DNA from: Gliomastix tumulicola
Lineage: Eukaryota > Ascomycota > Sordariomycetes > Hypocreales > Bionectriaceae
DNA length: 64,000 nt
Direction: 5' to 3'
NCBI GenBank assembly: GCA_001599755.1
Contig: BCHX01000002.1
Coordinates: 2,480,001 to 2,544,000, forward strand
The notes beneath the pieces were generated by a model, which ran no database searches, was not told the origin of the DNA, and worked only from the letters and a program-made list of their open reading frames with translations. The first letter of the stretch is position 1, and each line of letters begins with the position of its first letter. Both the position numbers and the translations under genes were made by a program. Positions 42,801 to 54,700 of the stretch are shown piece after piece.

Positions 42801-44007
42801 CTATCGTCACAGGGCAGCAAGGAACCTTGAACAGGTAGTCAGCTCGATCAAGGACCATCCTCAACTCTCATCCTTCCTCAAGGAATCTTCCGAAGAGATC
42901 ACGAAGCAAGTAGCAGCAGCCTCTTGTCCCATTGTGATTATCAATTTGAGCATCTATAGTTGTGATGCCCTTATCATCAAGGCAGATGCTATTGAACGCT
43001 TGCCTCTTCTCGTCACACTGGATGAAATCAAGACGCTAGTGGGATCGATCCCCAACATGATCTGGATGAAGAGCGACGTGCTGGAGTGGCTTTGGGACCA
43101 TATTGCGGAGCCCATATTAAGCACTCTTGGCTTTACCGGCCGCCCAGAAGACGGCTCCTGGCCACGGATCTGCTGGATCCCAACTGGGCTGTTAGTAGGG
43201 CTCCCGCTGCACGCGGCGGGTTACCATGGCTCATCTGGTCACAACACTGTCATGGACCGAGTGATTTCATCGTACAGCATCTCCGTCGCCGCGCTTGCGA
43301 GAGCCCAGGAGAACGGTGTAACACAATGCAAAGACCGCAAGCCGGAACGCGCCGTGTTGATCGGGATGAAAGAGCTGCGCCATGCGCCGAGGGAGGTCCA
43401 GCAGGTGGCCAAGATCTGCAAGTCGATACAGGTGAAGACGCCAACACCAGTCGCCAAGGACGTCCTCCAGGCCCTCAGGGACTGTGACATCTTTCACTTT
43501 GCAGGGCACGGGTCGAGCAGCCCGCAGGACCCATCACAGAGCGCATTGATTTTAGCGAATAAAGAGCGCCTCACTGTATCCAATCTCTTCGAAATCAACC
43601 TGCATCAGAGGAAGCCATTCCTCTCATTCCTTTCTGCCTGCAGCACGGGACGGGTCAAAGCGAAGAATCTTATCGACGAAGGGCTGCATCTTATCGCAGC
43701 GTGTCAAGTTGCAGGTTTCCGGCACGTAATTGGCACGATGTGGGAAGTTAATGACGCATCATGTATTAGGGCAACGGAGATTATTTACGAGCATATGCAA
43801 ATGCATGGTATGACCAACGAGTCGGTAAGTGAGGGTCTGCACAAGGCGAGCAGGAAGCTGCGAGACGAATGGGTAATAGGTGGTGAGAGGAGGGCCAGAT
43901 GCAGCCTCGCCGGGCGAGACAGCGAAGGCAGAGAGGAGACGAGGAATGTGGCATCTGCAGAGGAAGGACCACTGCTCTGGGTGCCGTATGTGCATTACGG
44001 TATCTAG
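39856..44007 (+). CDS. TPR-CHAT protein (caspase-like protease candidate)
   Basis: 1383 aa, single exon, uninterrupted. The first roughly 950 residues are helical repeats of the TPR type (for example AIEIFDELLLRLP, ISCYQRALEIEKAH, NLGVAYLNFCSRVWDPTVLE). A CHAT domain occupies about 1020-1383. The presumed catalytic dyad is intact: His1218 in FHFAGHG and Cys1262 in SACSTG, followed by LIDEGLHLIAACQVAGFRHV and GTMWEVND, both strongly conserved in CHAT proteins. No transmembrane or signal segment is seen, so it is cytosolic. CHAT proteases related to separase/caspases act in regulated proteolysis and cell death; TPR-CHAT is also the architecture of the bacterial Craspase protease. In fungi such proteins are numerous and mostly of unknown role. 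The gene is the only one in a 5-kb GC-normal island between RIP-degraded repeats, yet carries no RIP damage. A broken CHAT relative lies at 21425. Confidence 0.93.
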   Translation: MATPHLSIIELGLTWLEEFKRLKRLEDLERVICQLHDDLVPGTVEDERRALLRIALAYGEKHDRTQAFEDYQALAMLLLESSNAVPENHPTKIELLPRVIQTFEILSHESKSTEDMTILSEQLELLLRIHPGDDSSRAAIHHQLADVCILEFEVTGDQRAIDGCIQHIELWSELTPRSAPEWFAGAEQLSSLLVRKHQMTGDVHDLRSLIRHEEGLLEVTPEAQGAWNMRAGYVGQQYLNLYREVQDKEGLQRAIEIFDELLLRLPGTDPMRVRALFTQSGAYLAMWDVTKDVGYLHVSARQARDSLALLPKDDPQRPNHLRMAANRWCKLHELTQGRECLDTSIVLYGELLESLPDNFSDRRQTLKIFVQLRSSKALTTAEDEDYRIAQDCYAELLDQMPADDPEKEQILTNQTIFAIKKQLRAEELRLTQGFDLASDDPALLESKEALRKMGFRPHGLSEAEMEAVLANLRPEDPNRAMVLCALGAAYHEMFNTSKELTHSSRAAEYYREGLGLDSIPNRDRKMLTEGLSAVLTSVFKVTKLDRDLDIAIEALQRTVEVLRATDSLLGNMGLLCSHVHRRYISKHDKADLDLLVETPQRALALVPDDEKDKRASLLFFIGWAYSERARQGGAISAHEAAVRHCEQALEEFPEDGTGRKPYLINLGVAYLNFCSRVWDPTVLEKAIKNLQEALGMTEENTSEYATLLFELANAYEHSYFFAKLTGPRDLAISCYQRALEIEKAHQNGTAVAGFGVRLGQLDLLRYTDTHDPADWETAMRRLEDALDHLPDMEIARGSAFFLLGRGHRYTPLVSSEQAADEELHLRKAALCFQSALDLTVSLPMERISAGVELLEVYASLKDWSQAFRTATVIFSLVPLILDRSLENSDMQWYAQHLAGVATKAAAVALLAGEGPYAALRFLEAGRGITISSLLWLRSDIDGVSKELPDVTEQYLRFRNQLITPRKSLSDPAAAWLPVHQPDYRHRAARNLEQVVSSIKDHPQLSSFLKESSEEITKQVAAASCPIVIINLSIYSCDALIIKADAIERLPLLVTLDEIKTLVGSIPNMIWMKSDVLEWLWDHIAEPILSTLGFTGRPEDGSWPRICWIPTGLLVGLPLHAAGYHGSSGHNTVMDRVISSYSISVAALARAQENGVTQCKDRKPERAVLIGMKELRHAPREVQQVAKICKSIQVKTPTPVAKDVLQALRDCDIFHFAGHGSSSPQDPSQSALILANKERLTVSNLFEINLHQRKPFLSFLSACSTGRVKAKNLIDEGLHLIAACQVAGFRHVIGTMWEVNDASCIRATEIIYEHMQMHGMTNESVSEGLHKASRKLRDEWVIGGERRARCSLAGRDSEGREETRNVASAEEGPLLWVPYVHYGI

Positions 44008-44340
44008 GCTGAGTGCTAAAGGGCCGAGGCCAAGATCGTCCCCGGCTGCCTTTCTTAATGAATCTTCCACAAACAATATATTTCTAGGATTACTTCTGGT
44101 GTTTTTTTTAACGCCGCCGTTCCCCTCTGGTCGGTATTACAATATTACAAGCTGTCTTGGCGCCCTGATGCATCCTCTCATAGAATAAGACCGGAGACTA
44201 ATCTACTAGAAGCTAGCACAGACAGGACTAAGTACCTAGGTTGCTGCCTTAGTTCTATTATGGTCTCATGGAGACTCTTTATTTCTACCGTCAGTGACTG
44301 AAGGCTCCTCACCACTCTACTCCTTAAAAAGTAATACTAA
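44008..44340. other. 3' flank of the CHAT gene to the AT-rich border
   Basis: Normal-GC sequence with no frame of note; it ends where AT-rich block 2 begins (about 44340). Confidence 0.45.
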
Positions 44341-45223
44341 GCGCGGCGCTAGTTTCTTTTAATAAAGAAATTTATTTTAAATATATACTTTATAAAATAT
44401 AATAATTAAATATAAAAAAAAATATATTTAATAAAAAAATTATATTTAATAAATTAAATTTTTATAATATAATTATAAGTTTTATTTATAATTATATATA
44501 AAACTTTATATTTATAAAGTTTTATTTTTAATTTAAAAAAAAAATTATATAATAATAATAAAATTACTTAAAGTTTATTTAATTTTAAAATTATAATAAA
44601 TTTATTAATTTATTATATAATTTTTAAATATATTATTTAATTTTAATTAAATTTAATTTAAATATTTTTTTAATAAATAAATAAAAGATTATATAATAAT
44701 AAAAATTAATATATTATTAATTATTTTTTTAAATTAATTTATTTAATTAATTTATTTAATTAAAAATTATTTATTTTTAAAAAAATAATACCCCTTTAAG
44801 TTAAAGGTAAAGCTTTAAACTAGTGGATTTTATATATAATTATAAGTTAAAGCTTATATTTATATAAAGACCTTTAATCTTTTAAAATATTAACTTCCTT
44901 TTTTAAGCTTTAGTCCTTAAAGATAAATAATCTTTATTATCTTTACTTAATTATTTATTTTTACTATTTATTATTACTATTTATTTTTATAAAAATTTAT
45001 TTTTATATTTAATAAATTTATTATTAATAAAAAAATTATTATTATTATAAGCTTTAATTAATTATTTAATTATTATTATAATTTAATAACTCTTTTTTTA
45101 TTTTATTATATAATTAAATAGCTTATTAATTTTTTTTAAACTTAAATACTTAAGAATAATATTAATTAAATAATATAATATAATTAAATAATATAATTAC
45201 TACTTAATTAAATAATAAACTAT

Positions 45224-45519
45224 TAACTTAGGGCATTAGGCCTAGGCCCAGGCCCTAATAAGGGGGTGGGCTCTACCTAATTAGGTAGATAAAAAATTTT
45301 ACTATCTTCTATCTTAATATTAATTAACCTAATTAGAGGGGAAGATCTAAAGGCTCTCTCTCTATATTACCTTTATATTACCTAATTAAGTAGCTTATTA
45401 GCTCTATTTAATAATAAATATATAGGAGAAATATTAACTAGATAGCTTTACCTAATTAAGTAGTATAATAGCTATATAGTAACTATATAGCTAAATAGTA
45501 AACTATTTCCCTTAAATTA
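45224..45519 (+). repeat. 5' LTR of the gypsy-type element
   Basis: Starts near taacttagggcattagg and ends near actatttcccttaaatta. It aligns without gaps in the regions compared with 59485-59780, with differences being C/T or G/A (ggcctaggcccaggccc here, ggcttaggcttaagcct there). A TG..CA terminus is not visible, probably because RIP changed it. Target-site duplication not determinable by eye. Confidence 0.75.
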
Positions 45520-48274
45520 AATAGCTCCCCTAGATAGAAGTAGAGTTATAATAGGTATTATATAGGATATAGAAGAGAGGAGAGGTTTTTTAATTTATTA
45601 GTAATACCCTTAAAATTTATTTATTTTTTCCTATATTATATTAACTTAGTTAAGTGAGATAATACCTTTATAACTTTACTATAAACTATATACTTAAATT
45701 AATAAGTTTATTTAAATATAATTAATTATATAATAATAATAGTATACTAAAGATACCTACTTAAGATATATAAGTATAATAGAACTAATAAAGAAAGAAA
45801 GAATTAGCTTAGAGGAATTACTAGATAAAAATAATAATAATTTTTACCTATTATACTAAAAAGTATTAAAATAGTAACCTAACTATATATATAAATTTAT
45901 ATTAAAATTATATAGTATTCTTATACTACTAGAGAAAATATATAATAAATAGTTAAGTTAAATAAAAAAATTCTCTTATTATATTATCCTAGGAGGGTTA
46001 AGGGCTTAATTAAAGAGTAAACTTAACTTTAATATAAAAAATATAAAAGTATATATACCTTTATTAGTAGGTTAAGGTCTAAAAAGACCTCCTACTACTA
46101 GAGAATATCCTAGCTAAAGAAATATTAGTAATTAATTAAGTAAAATATACTAGTTAAATAGAGGGTAACTAATATAAAAAAAGTAATAAGGAGTCTCTAT
46201 AAGAAGAAAAAGGGGGAAGCCCTAAGATAATAGTAAAAGAGTAATTATATAATTAGTAAAGAAAGTTAAAGTTAAAAAGGGATTAAAGAATAAAAAAAGT
46301 ATAAAGACTATTAATAAAGAGTAAAATAAATAATAAAAGGGTATTATTATTATAAAAGTATAAAGCTAGTAAATAATCCCTTAAAATAGAAGCTCTTTTT
46401 ATAATACTTAAGCTTTAATTCTCCTCTTCTTCCTTTAATATACTTACCTTTTAATAAATAACTATTATAAGAAGAATTAACCTAAGTGTAAAGGTATTAA
46501 TACTTATAACTTAATTAAGTAAATTATTAATAAAAATTTATTACTTAAAGGCTAAAAAACCCTAGCTATAAAGATACTATATATAAAGAATTAGCTAGCT
46601 TAATAATATAATTATAGTTTAAATCTTATAAGTATACTAAAGCTTAATATTAAATTAATATAAATATACTTAAAATAAAAGCTTTATTAAAAGAAGTATT
46701 ATATTATTAAATTCCTCTCTTATTCTTACTTTAAGAATTAGAAGCCCCTTAGAAAAGTAAGCTAATTAAGCTAAAAGTATAACTTTACCTAAAAATTTAC
46801 TACTATAAAATTAAGGTAAGCTTATAATATTTATTAAAATAGTAAAAGTAGATAAAAGGTATTAAAATAACTTATAATAACTACTAGTATTATACTTAGA
46901 GGCCCTAAAAGGTAAACCTAAGATTAAATAATATAAATAAATAATATTAAACTTTATAATTAAAATAAATTAACTTATTAAATATATTAATAGTAAAGTA
47001 TAATACTTATTATAGTTTAATTAACTAATAGTAAGCTTAAATATATAAACTAAATATAAAGCTAAGGATAGTAATATATATATACTTAATATATTAGCTA
47101 AAGATTAAACTAAAGAATATATTAACTTAATTATAAGGATATACCCCCTAAGAATATAAATATTTACTTCTAGTATATAAATAGCTATATAATTAACTAG
47201 ATAAGATACTTTATTACTTACTAAGATAAGTAGTACCTACTATAATTAGAACCTAGATATTAATATATTTAAAAAATATAAATCCCTTAAAAACTAAGAC
47301 TACTTAGATAATTCCTTAATAAGTAAAATAGTAATCTTAATAGACTTTACACTAAGTAATCTCTAACTCCTTAAACTATTACCTAGCTAAGTAGTAATAA
47401 CTCTAATTTAATACCTAGAAGACCCTAATAATAATAATATACTCTCTAAGATAGCTAGATAAAGTAAATTATAACTATAAAATAAATACTCCTAAGGCTA
47501 AAGAGGAAAAGTTAATACCCTAGAGGATAATTAGTCTTAGAGTATAAGTTATAACTTAATACTATACTATAAAGAATATAAGGAGGGTAATTACCCTTAT
47601 ATAGATTTAAACCCCTAATAAATTAAAATTAACACCTATATAATATAATATATTTTATTAGATTTAAACTCTAGTAAGAGGAAGCTAATATATTAAAAGT
47701 TTAATAAAAAGAATATTAATAACTTCTTAAAGAAGCTAGAGATTAATAAATACTTTAAAGTAGTAATAAATAAAAAGAAAATCTAGATTCTTCTTAAGAA
47801 TATTAAGTATAAAAGGAGGGATAAAATAAAGGTAATTATATATAGTAGATAATAAAAGGACCTTAAAAGAGAGATAGTTAATTTATATATATAATAAAAT
47901 AATAATAACTCTAGGAATACTAAGACTTAACTTAATACCCTAATTAATTAAGTACCTAATTACCCCTTAAAGCTATTTTATAAGGATATAATAAATATAA
48001 TCTATTAGTTTAATAATTATAAGAACTATATAATAATATTCTACCTTAAGTTATAGGAATTTAGTACTTTAAGGAATTAGGAGTTAATAAAAGTATTATT
48101 TAATTAGTTAACTTAATACTTAAAAGAATAAAAGAAGTATTAAATTAATATATAAACCTTTAACTATAATAGTTTAATTAATTAGTATATTAAAGTTATT
48201 AAAAAGAATAAGGCTTTAATTAAATTTAAAGGTAAAATTAAAGGGAGGTTTAAAAGAAAGAATAAGTAATATTC

Positions 48275-48298
48275 TTTTTTTTTTTTTTTTTTTTTTTN
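48275..48298. other. Poly-T run ending in an ambiguous base
   Basis: A 23-nt T run followed by a single N at 48298, inside the gag-side part of the element. It marks a low-quality point in the assembly. Confidence 0.9.
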
Positions 48299-50099
48299 TC
48301 TTCTTCCTTAATAATAAACTTATTAATATTTACTAGAACTTTAAATAAAACTATATTCTCCTTAGACTTAAATTAAAAATTAAAAAAAAAGAAGAAGAAG
48401 AGGGGGAAGTTTAATAACTATAAGATTATAAAGATAGTAAAAGGCTATAGGAAAGAGGTAGTAAAAGTAATAGTAGAGGAAGAGATATATATAAAAGAAA
48501 TTACTAATTAAGTAGTTATAGAGATAAAGAAGTAAAATAGTAAATATATAAAAGTAGTAGCTAATTAAATAGCTATAGAGATAAATAAGCTTATATACTA
48601 CTTTAATAACTTAAAGGTATTAATTTCTTAGCTATAAAATAAGTATAACTAAACCCTTTAGAATATCTTAAAGTAAATATATAATAGAGGGGTTTATACT
48701 ATTTAAATAAAAGACTATAACCTTAGCTATAACTATAACTATAACCTTAAGAAGAGAAATAATTTTAGTATAAATACTTAATATTTCCTAAATAATAAAA
48801 TAAAGATTTATTTCTAGTATAAGTAACTTAATTATATAATATATAATTATAATATTATAAAAAATAATAAAGATAAAAGAGTCTTTTATATATTAAAAGG
48901 AGAAGTTATTATTAGTAGTAGTTAAAATAGCTTACTAGTATTAAAAGCCTTTATAACCCTCCTTAACTAGAAGGGAAGCTTATATTAAAGAGTAGTATAT
49001 TTCTAGGTAATAAAAATTTACCTTAATTACCTTACTATAAAATAAATTAACTAATAATAAAACTTACTTAAGCTATATAAAAGACCTAATAATAGAAAAA
49101 GCTAAGACCTTATAAAAAATAAATAATAAGTTATTAATAAAGAGAAGAATATAATATATATATTAAAGTACTTATTTATACTTAAATTATTAGACTTTAG
49201 GTATATAAATAATAATATATTAATAGGAATTAACTACTTTAATATAAATAGAGAGGAGGATCTAAAACTCTTTAATATAAAATACACCTAAATATATAAT
49301 ATTAAAATAAGAAAATACATTTATATAATAAAAGCTTTAATAAATAATACTTATAATATACTAAATATAAGTAACTAGGTAGAGGATACTATTAGAAATA
49401 GTAAAAATCCCCTACTAGAGTTATATTATAGGACTTTACTTAATTACCTAGTAAACCCCTATAAACTTCTTCTCTTAAAATAAAAAATATAAAATAAAGA
49501 AGATATAAAAAAAGAAGTAAAGGTTACTATTAAGGATAAAATACTTTAAAATATATTTAAAAAGATTATAGTATAAAAACTCCCTATAATAATAGGAGCT
49601 CTACTTATACTTTAACTTAATTTAGTAGTAAATATTAATATAAAAATAAAGTTATATACTAAGGAGATTAATAAATAATAATTTATACTAGCTTTCCTAA
49701 AAGATATAAAAAACCCTATAAATAACCTAGCTATAAATATACTTATACTAGGGGATTTAAATAAAAAAAGTATTATATTATAAATATTTTAATAACTTAA
49801 AAATTAAGAAGAGAGATATTTAAATATTAATATTATTTACTTTAATAGTACCTTTAAAGACTATAATAACTAGCTATAGGTATATTTCCCTAAAAAAGAG
49901 AGCCCTATAATAACTAGTATCTCTAGTACTAAAGGAAAACTAGAGGATAACCCCTCTTTAAAATAATTTTATTAATAAATAAATAAAAAATATAAAGAAA
50001 AGACCTTAGTAATTATCTTTAATAAATTATAACTTTTTAAGCTAATATAAGATCTCCCTTACCTTATAGTAAGACTAAATAAGTTAAGTAATAAATTAG

Positions 50100-50170
50100 T
50101 TAAAGTATTAGTAGACTTAGATTTAAAGGTAAATTTAATTAGCTATAAGATACTAAAGGACTTTTAACTC
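50100..50170 (+). pseudogene. Degraded aspartic protease segment of the element
   Basis: One frame reads VKVLVDLDLKVNLISYKILK. The pattern V-L-V-D-x-D/G-x-x-x-N-L-I is the retroviral-type protease active site with the expected Ser-Gly altered, consistent with C-to-T and G-to-A mutation. It lies upstream of the reverse transcriptase, as expected. Confidence 0.5.
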
Positions 50171-51529
50171 CTAAAATAGAGATATACTATTATAATAAGA
50201 GTATATATTAATAATAAAGTAAAATTACTTAAATAAGTAATAATAAAGGTATATATTAAAGACTTATATTTAAATATTTAATTCTTTATAGCTTCTAATA
50301 GTATTACTTAAAACTACTTACTAAGTATATTATTTATTTAATAAGCTTAACTTAATTTTAATTATAATATAAAGAATAAAGACCTATATATTAAAATCTA
50401 TATAAGTAATATAGAAATTATAATATTAATATATAGAGGAATAAAAATAATTAATATAAAACTTAACTAATAGCTTAATAACTAAATAAATAACCCTAAT
50501 AATCTTATAAAGGCTAACTTAATAAAAATTAAAAAGTATAGCCCCTAGATAATTACTTATAAGATAGAAGATTTTCTAATAATTAAAAGGGAGACTTTAC
50601 TTAATTAAGTAAAGTATATAACACCTTAATAGGACTTTAATAAATTTAAAGGGGTAAAAAGAAGTATTTATACTATAAAATACCCTCTATTTACTTAAGT
50701 TAATTCTTTAGTCCTTAAATTAAATAAAAAGTATAAGAGTTCCTTATTATAAAATAATACTTCTATAGAGGAATTCTTAAAGAAAATATAATTTATAAAT
50801 ATATATAACCCTAAGGAGGAAATTTATATAAAGTAGGTTTAAATTAATATAAAGATAGCTAGTAATATCTTTATAAAAATTAAAGACTATATATAAATTA
50901 TTAAGAATTTAATAAAAGTAAAAGAAGATACTATTACTAGAAAGTAAATTAAATAACTAATAATAATAGGAGAAGACTTCTAGTAGGTAATTATTACTTA
51001 TAAGAAGCCTTTAATATAAAGATTATATAGCTTCTATTAATATATAGCTAGTAGAATAAATATAAATACTATATTTAAACTAAAGGTTAAAAAGGTTATA
51101 CTTATTAATAATTCTCCACTTAATAAGATAATTCTAGAGGGTAACCTTTATTAAAAATAAGTTAAATAGGTAATAGTATTAAAGAAAATATAACCTAGGG
51201 GAAAATTCTAAGATTAAATTACCTTTAAATTTAGTAATATTAAGAAAGGTATATATATTAATAAAGAAGACTAACTAGATAAAATACTTAAATATATTAA
51301 TAGGAATTTAATACTTAAAGAAATAATAATATTCTTAGAAATACTATATAATAAAGAAGTAGCCCTTAAGTAGAACTAAATAAAGATAAAGAGGCTAAAT
51401 AATAATATTATATTACCCTAGAAGATAAAGATAATCCCTTATAATATATAGTAAGCTAGTTTTATTCTTATTTTAAAAGGGATAAAGGAGAAAGTCCTTA
51501 AAATCCTAAGAGAATAAGTTTATAGAGGT

Positions 51530-51790
51530 ATCTTAGAGGAAGGGTATAACCTATATAAAAACCTATAATTCTTAGTTCTAAAAAAGAATAAAGGATTTTA
51601 CTTTATTAACTTTACTATAAGACTTAATAAAATTACTATTAGAGATATACTCCTACTACTTAGTATAAATAAATTTAGTAAGGACTTCTCTAGATATATA
51701 TATATCTCCTTACTAGACTTCTTTTCTAAGTATAACTAAATTTAATTAAACCCTATAAGCTAAAATATAATAATATTCTTAATATTAATT
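51530..51790 (+). pseudogene. Degraded reverse transcriptase of the element
   Basis: Reads EEGYNLYKNL, stop, FLVLKKNKGFYFINFTIRLN, KITIRDILLLLSINKFSKDF, ISLLDFFSKYN, stop. This follows the gypsy RT pattern (NPWFLVxKKxxG, Y-RFINxxxxLN, ITIRDxxLPP, DxFS, LLDxFSGYxQ). Stops replace Trp or Gln (TGG/CAA to TAG/TAA), as RIP produces. Confidence 0.7.
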
Positions 51791-54700
51791 AAGTTACTAT
51801 ATATATATACCTTACCCTAAGGAGTAATAAACTTTATTATATAGTTTATTTATACTATAATTTATATACTATATAACTTAGTTTTATATATTTACTAAGT
51901 TTTCCTTAATAATATTAATATAAAAAGAGCTAAAAATAATTATAATAAGGAGGAACTTACTTTAAGTATTAAAAGATATATTCTTAAGTATATTTAAAAT
52001 ATTAATAAGGTCTTTATAAATATAAAACTAACTAGAGGGATTATCTCTTATATTAAGTCTTAGTAATACTAAAAGATTATATTAGTTATAGGGTATAAAT
52101 ATAGCTTTTATAGTAAAAAGCTTAAAAAGGAGAAAATTAAGAAATTAGTAAAATAAAAATACTATAATAACCTTATAGAAGTCTAAGCCTTCTTAAAATT
52201 AGTAAATTTTTATTATATATAAGTATTAAATTATACTTATATTACCTTACCCCTAAATACTTTATTATATAAAAATACTAGCTAGGAATAAAGAAAGTAA
52301 TAAGAGAAGGCTATAAACTATATTAAGAAAATCCTTATTATAGTACCCCTTCTTATTATAGTAAACTATTAAGAAGAATATTTAAATATTATTCTAATAA
52401 TAAATATAAGTAATATTAAATAGGGAGCTTACTTAATATAAGTTATTAAAGACTAAAAGCTATTAATAAAATATAAAAGTAATATATAATTAAATACTAA
52501 AAAGAACTATAACTTAATAAAACTTAAATATAAAAGTATTTTACTTACCTTTTAAAGGCTATATAATTATATTTATAGTACTTATTTTATATTAAAGACT
52601 AACTCTCTTATACTAGTTTAGTAAATTAATAAATTAGTAAATAATATACCTAAAGCCTTAGTTACTTAATAGTTTAACTATATATTCTTATTTAACTTTA
52701 AAGTCTACTATATAGTGGGAAAGAATAATAAAGTAGTAAATACCTTATTCTAGAAATTAATAAGTTTATTTAATTAAATAAACTATAAATAGAAGAGGGA
52801 TATTAAAAAGGAGATTAACCTTATAGTTAATTTAATTAACTTCTAGTATTTACCTTTAAAGGAATAAAATACCTAGTAGTAAATAATAAATATAGCTATT
52901 AACTCTAAGGAATTTAATAATTTATTATAAAATAAGTAAATCTAATAACTTAAGGATATATATAATAAACCCCTTAATAAATTATATAGGGAGACTTAAT
53001 AATAACTTATAAAGTACCTTACTACCCTTAGAAAACCTAAGGGTATTATAAAGGCTAACTAGAGAAGAGTAAAAGTATAAACTAATAACTTCTATATATA
53101 AGAGTATAACCTCTAGAAATACTCTCTATATAATATATAAAATCTCTTAGTAATAAACTCCCCTACCTAATAATAGTATATTATTAAAGCTATATATAAT
53201 TATAAAAGCTATAAAAGGAGAGAAGTTATATATCTCTTTATTATTAAAAGATAATAGTAGAAAAATATTTACTAGGATATTAAGATAAAGCTTTAAGTAT
53301 ATAAGAAGTACTAAAAGTAAACTCCTAAGTAAAGCTTTAAATTTAAATACTAGGTTTACTTAAGTTACCCTATAGCTACTATTTACTTTAATATATAGTA
53401 CTTACTAAAGAATATATACTTCTAATACCTTATAGAAAATAAATATATACTTATTAAATAAGTAGAACTACTATTTACACTAATAAAGGAGTTTAAGTAT
53501 ACTTTAAAGCTTATATTTTAAATAATATATTAATATAGTATATTCTAAAAGGTAATTATAGATAATAAAATAAAATTCTTAGGCTTTAGGAAAGCTCTAG
53601 AGAATTAGGGAATTTAGGTGATCTTAATCTCCCCTTATAATCTTATAGTAAATAGTATCTTAAAAGTAAACTATATTACTCTACTTTTAATTATAGTAAA
53701 GATAGCTAGAAAAAATAAATACTAGTTAAAGTATATTAATAAAGTATTACTAGTTAATTAAATAATAGTTAAATACTTAATAGAATATTCTACCTTCTTT
53801 CTTATATATAAGTAGGAGCTAATTTTACTACTTAAAGTAGAGATTTTAATATAGTAATTAATTAATTAAAATAAAGTTTAAACTATAAAGAATATACTCC
53901 TTATAAAGATATAAATACTTAAGAGGAAAATAGTAAATATTAATATTACTAGGTAATAAGTAATAAAATTCTAAATAGTAGCTAGGTAAAAATAAGATAA
54001 AAAGCTAGTTAATAAGATTTATAAGCTACTCTATATAAAAGACCTAATATTAGTTTATAATATAGTCTATAATAAAAATATAAAGAGGGGGATAAAGATA
54101 TTAAATAAATAATAAGAGCTATATAGGATTAAAGAGGTTTATCCTAATAAAATAAGCTATAAATTAAAGAAATTAAATAAAGCTCCTCTTATATATAGCT
54201 ATAAGGCCTTTATACTTAAATAGTTTAAAAAGATTAATAAATAGTAAATAAGTAAAAAAAATAAGAAGATCTTTAAATTATAATATAATACTAGCTTAGT
54301 AATAATTATAGTAAAGGATATAAATATACCCTAGAATAAAAACTAATAATTAAAGAGAAGAGATATTAAGATATTTACCTAGTAAACCCTTTAATAAATA
54401 AACTCTATCCTAGATAATATCCTTTAAGAATAAAATAACCCTATAATTAAAGAACTATTCTATATAAAATATATTACTAGAGAAGACTAAGGTAAAGAAG
54501 GAGGTAAAAAGCTTTAATAGCTATTAGTAAGGGTATAAAGATAAATAATTATTAAGCTAAGGTAACCTAAAATAACTAATAAAGAGAAGGTAAAATACTA
54601 AAGTATATATACTTAGAGCTTTAAGTTAATATAGTAAAGCCTTATATAGTAGGGAGATATTTATATACTTATAGGTAGACTTTAAATTACTATTTAATTA

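Noticed and set aside
39300..44340. Gasdermin-like or other substrate gene paired with the CHAT protease
   Set aside because: The island contains no second frame with coding character; short frames there are antisense shadows.
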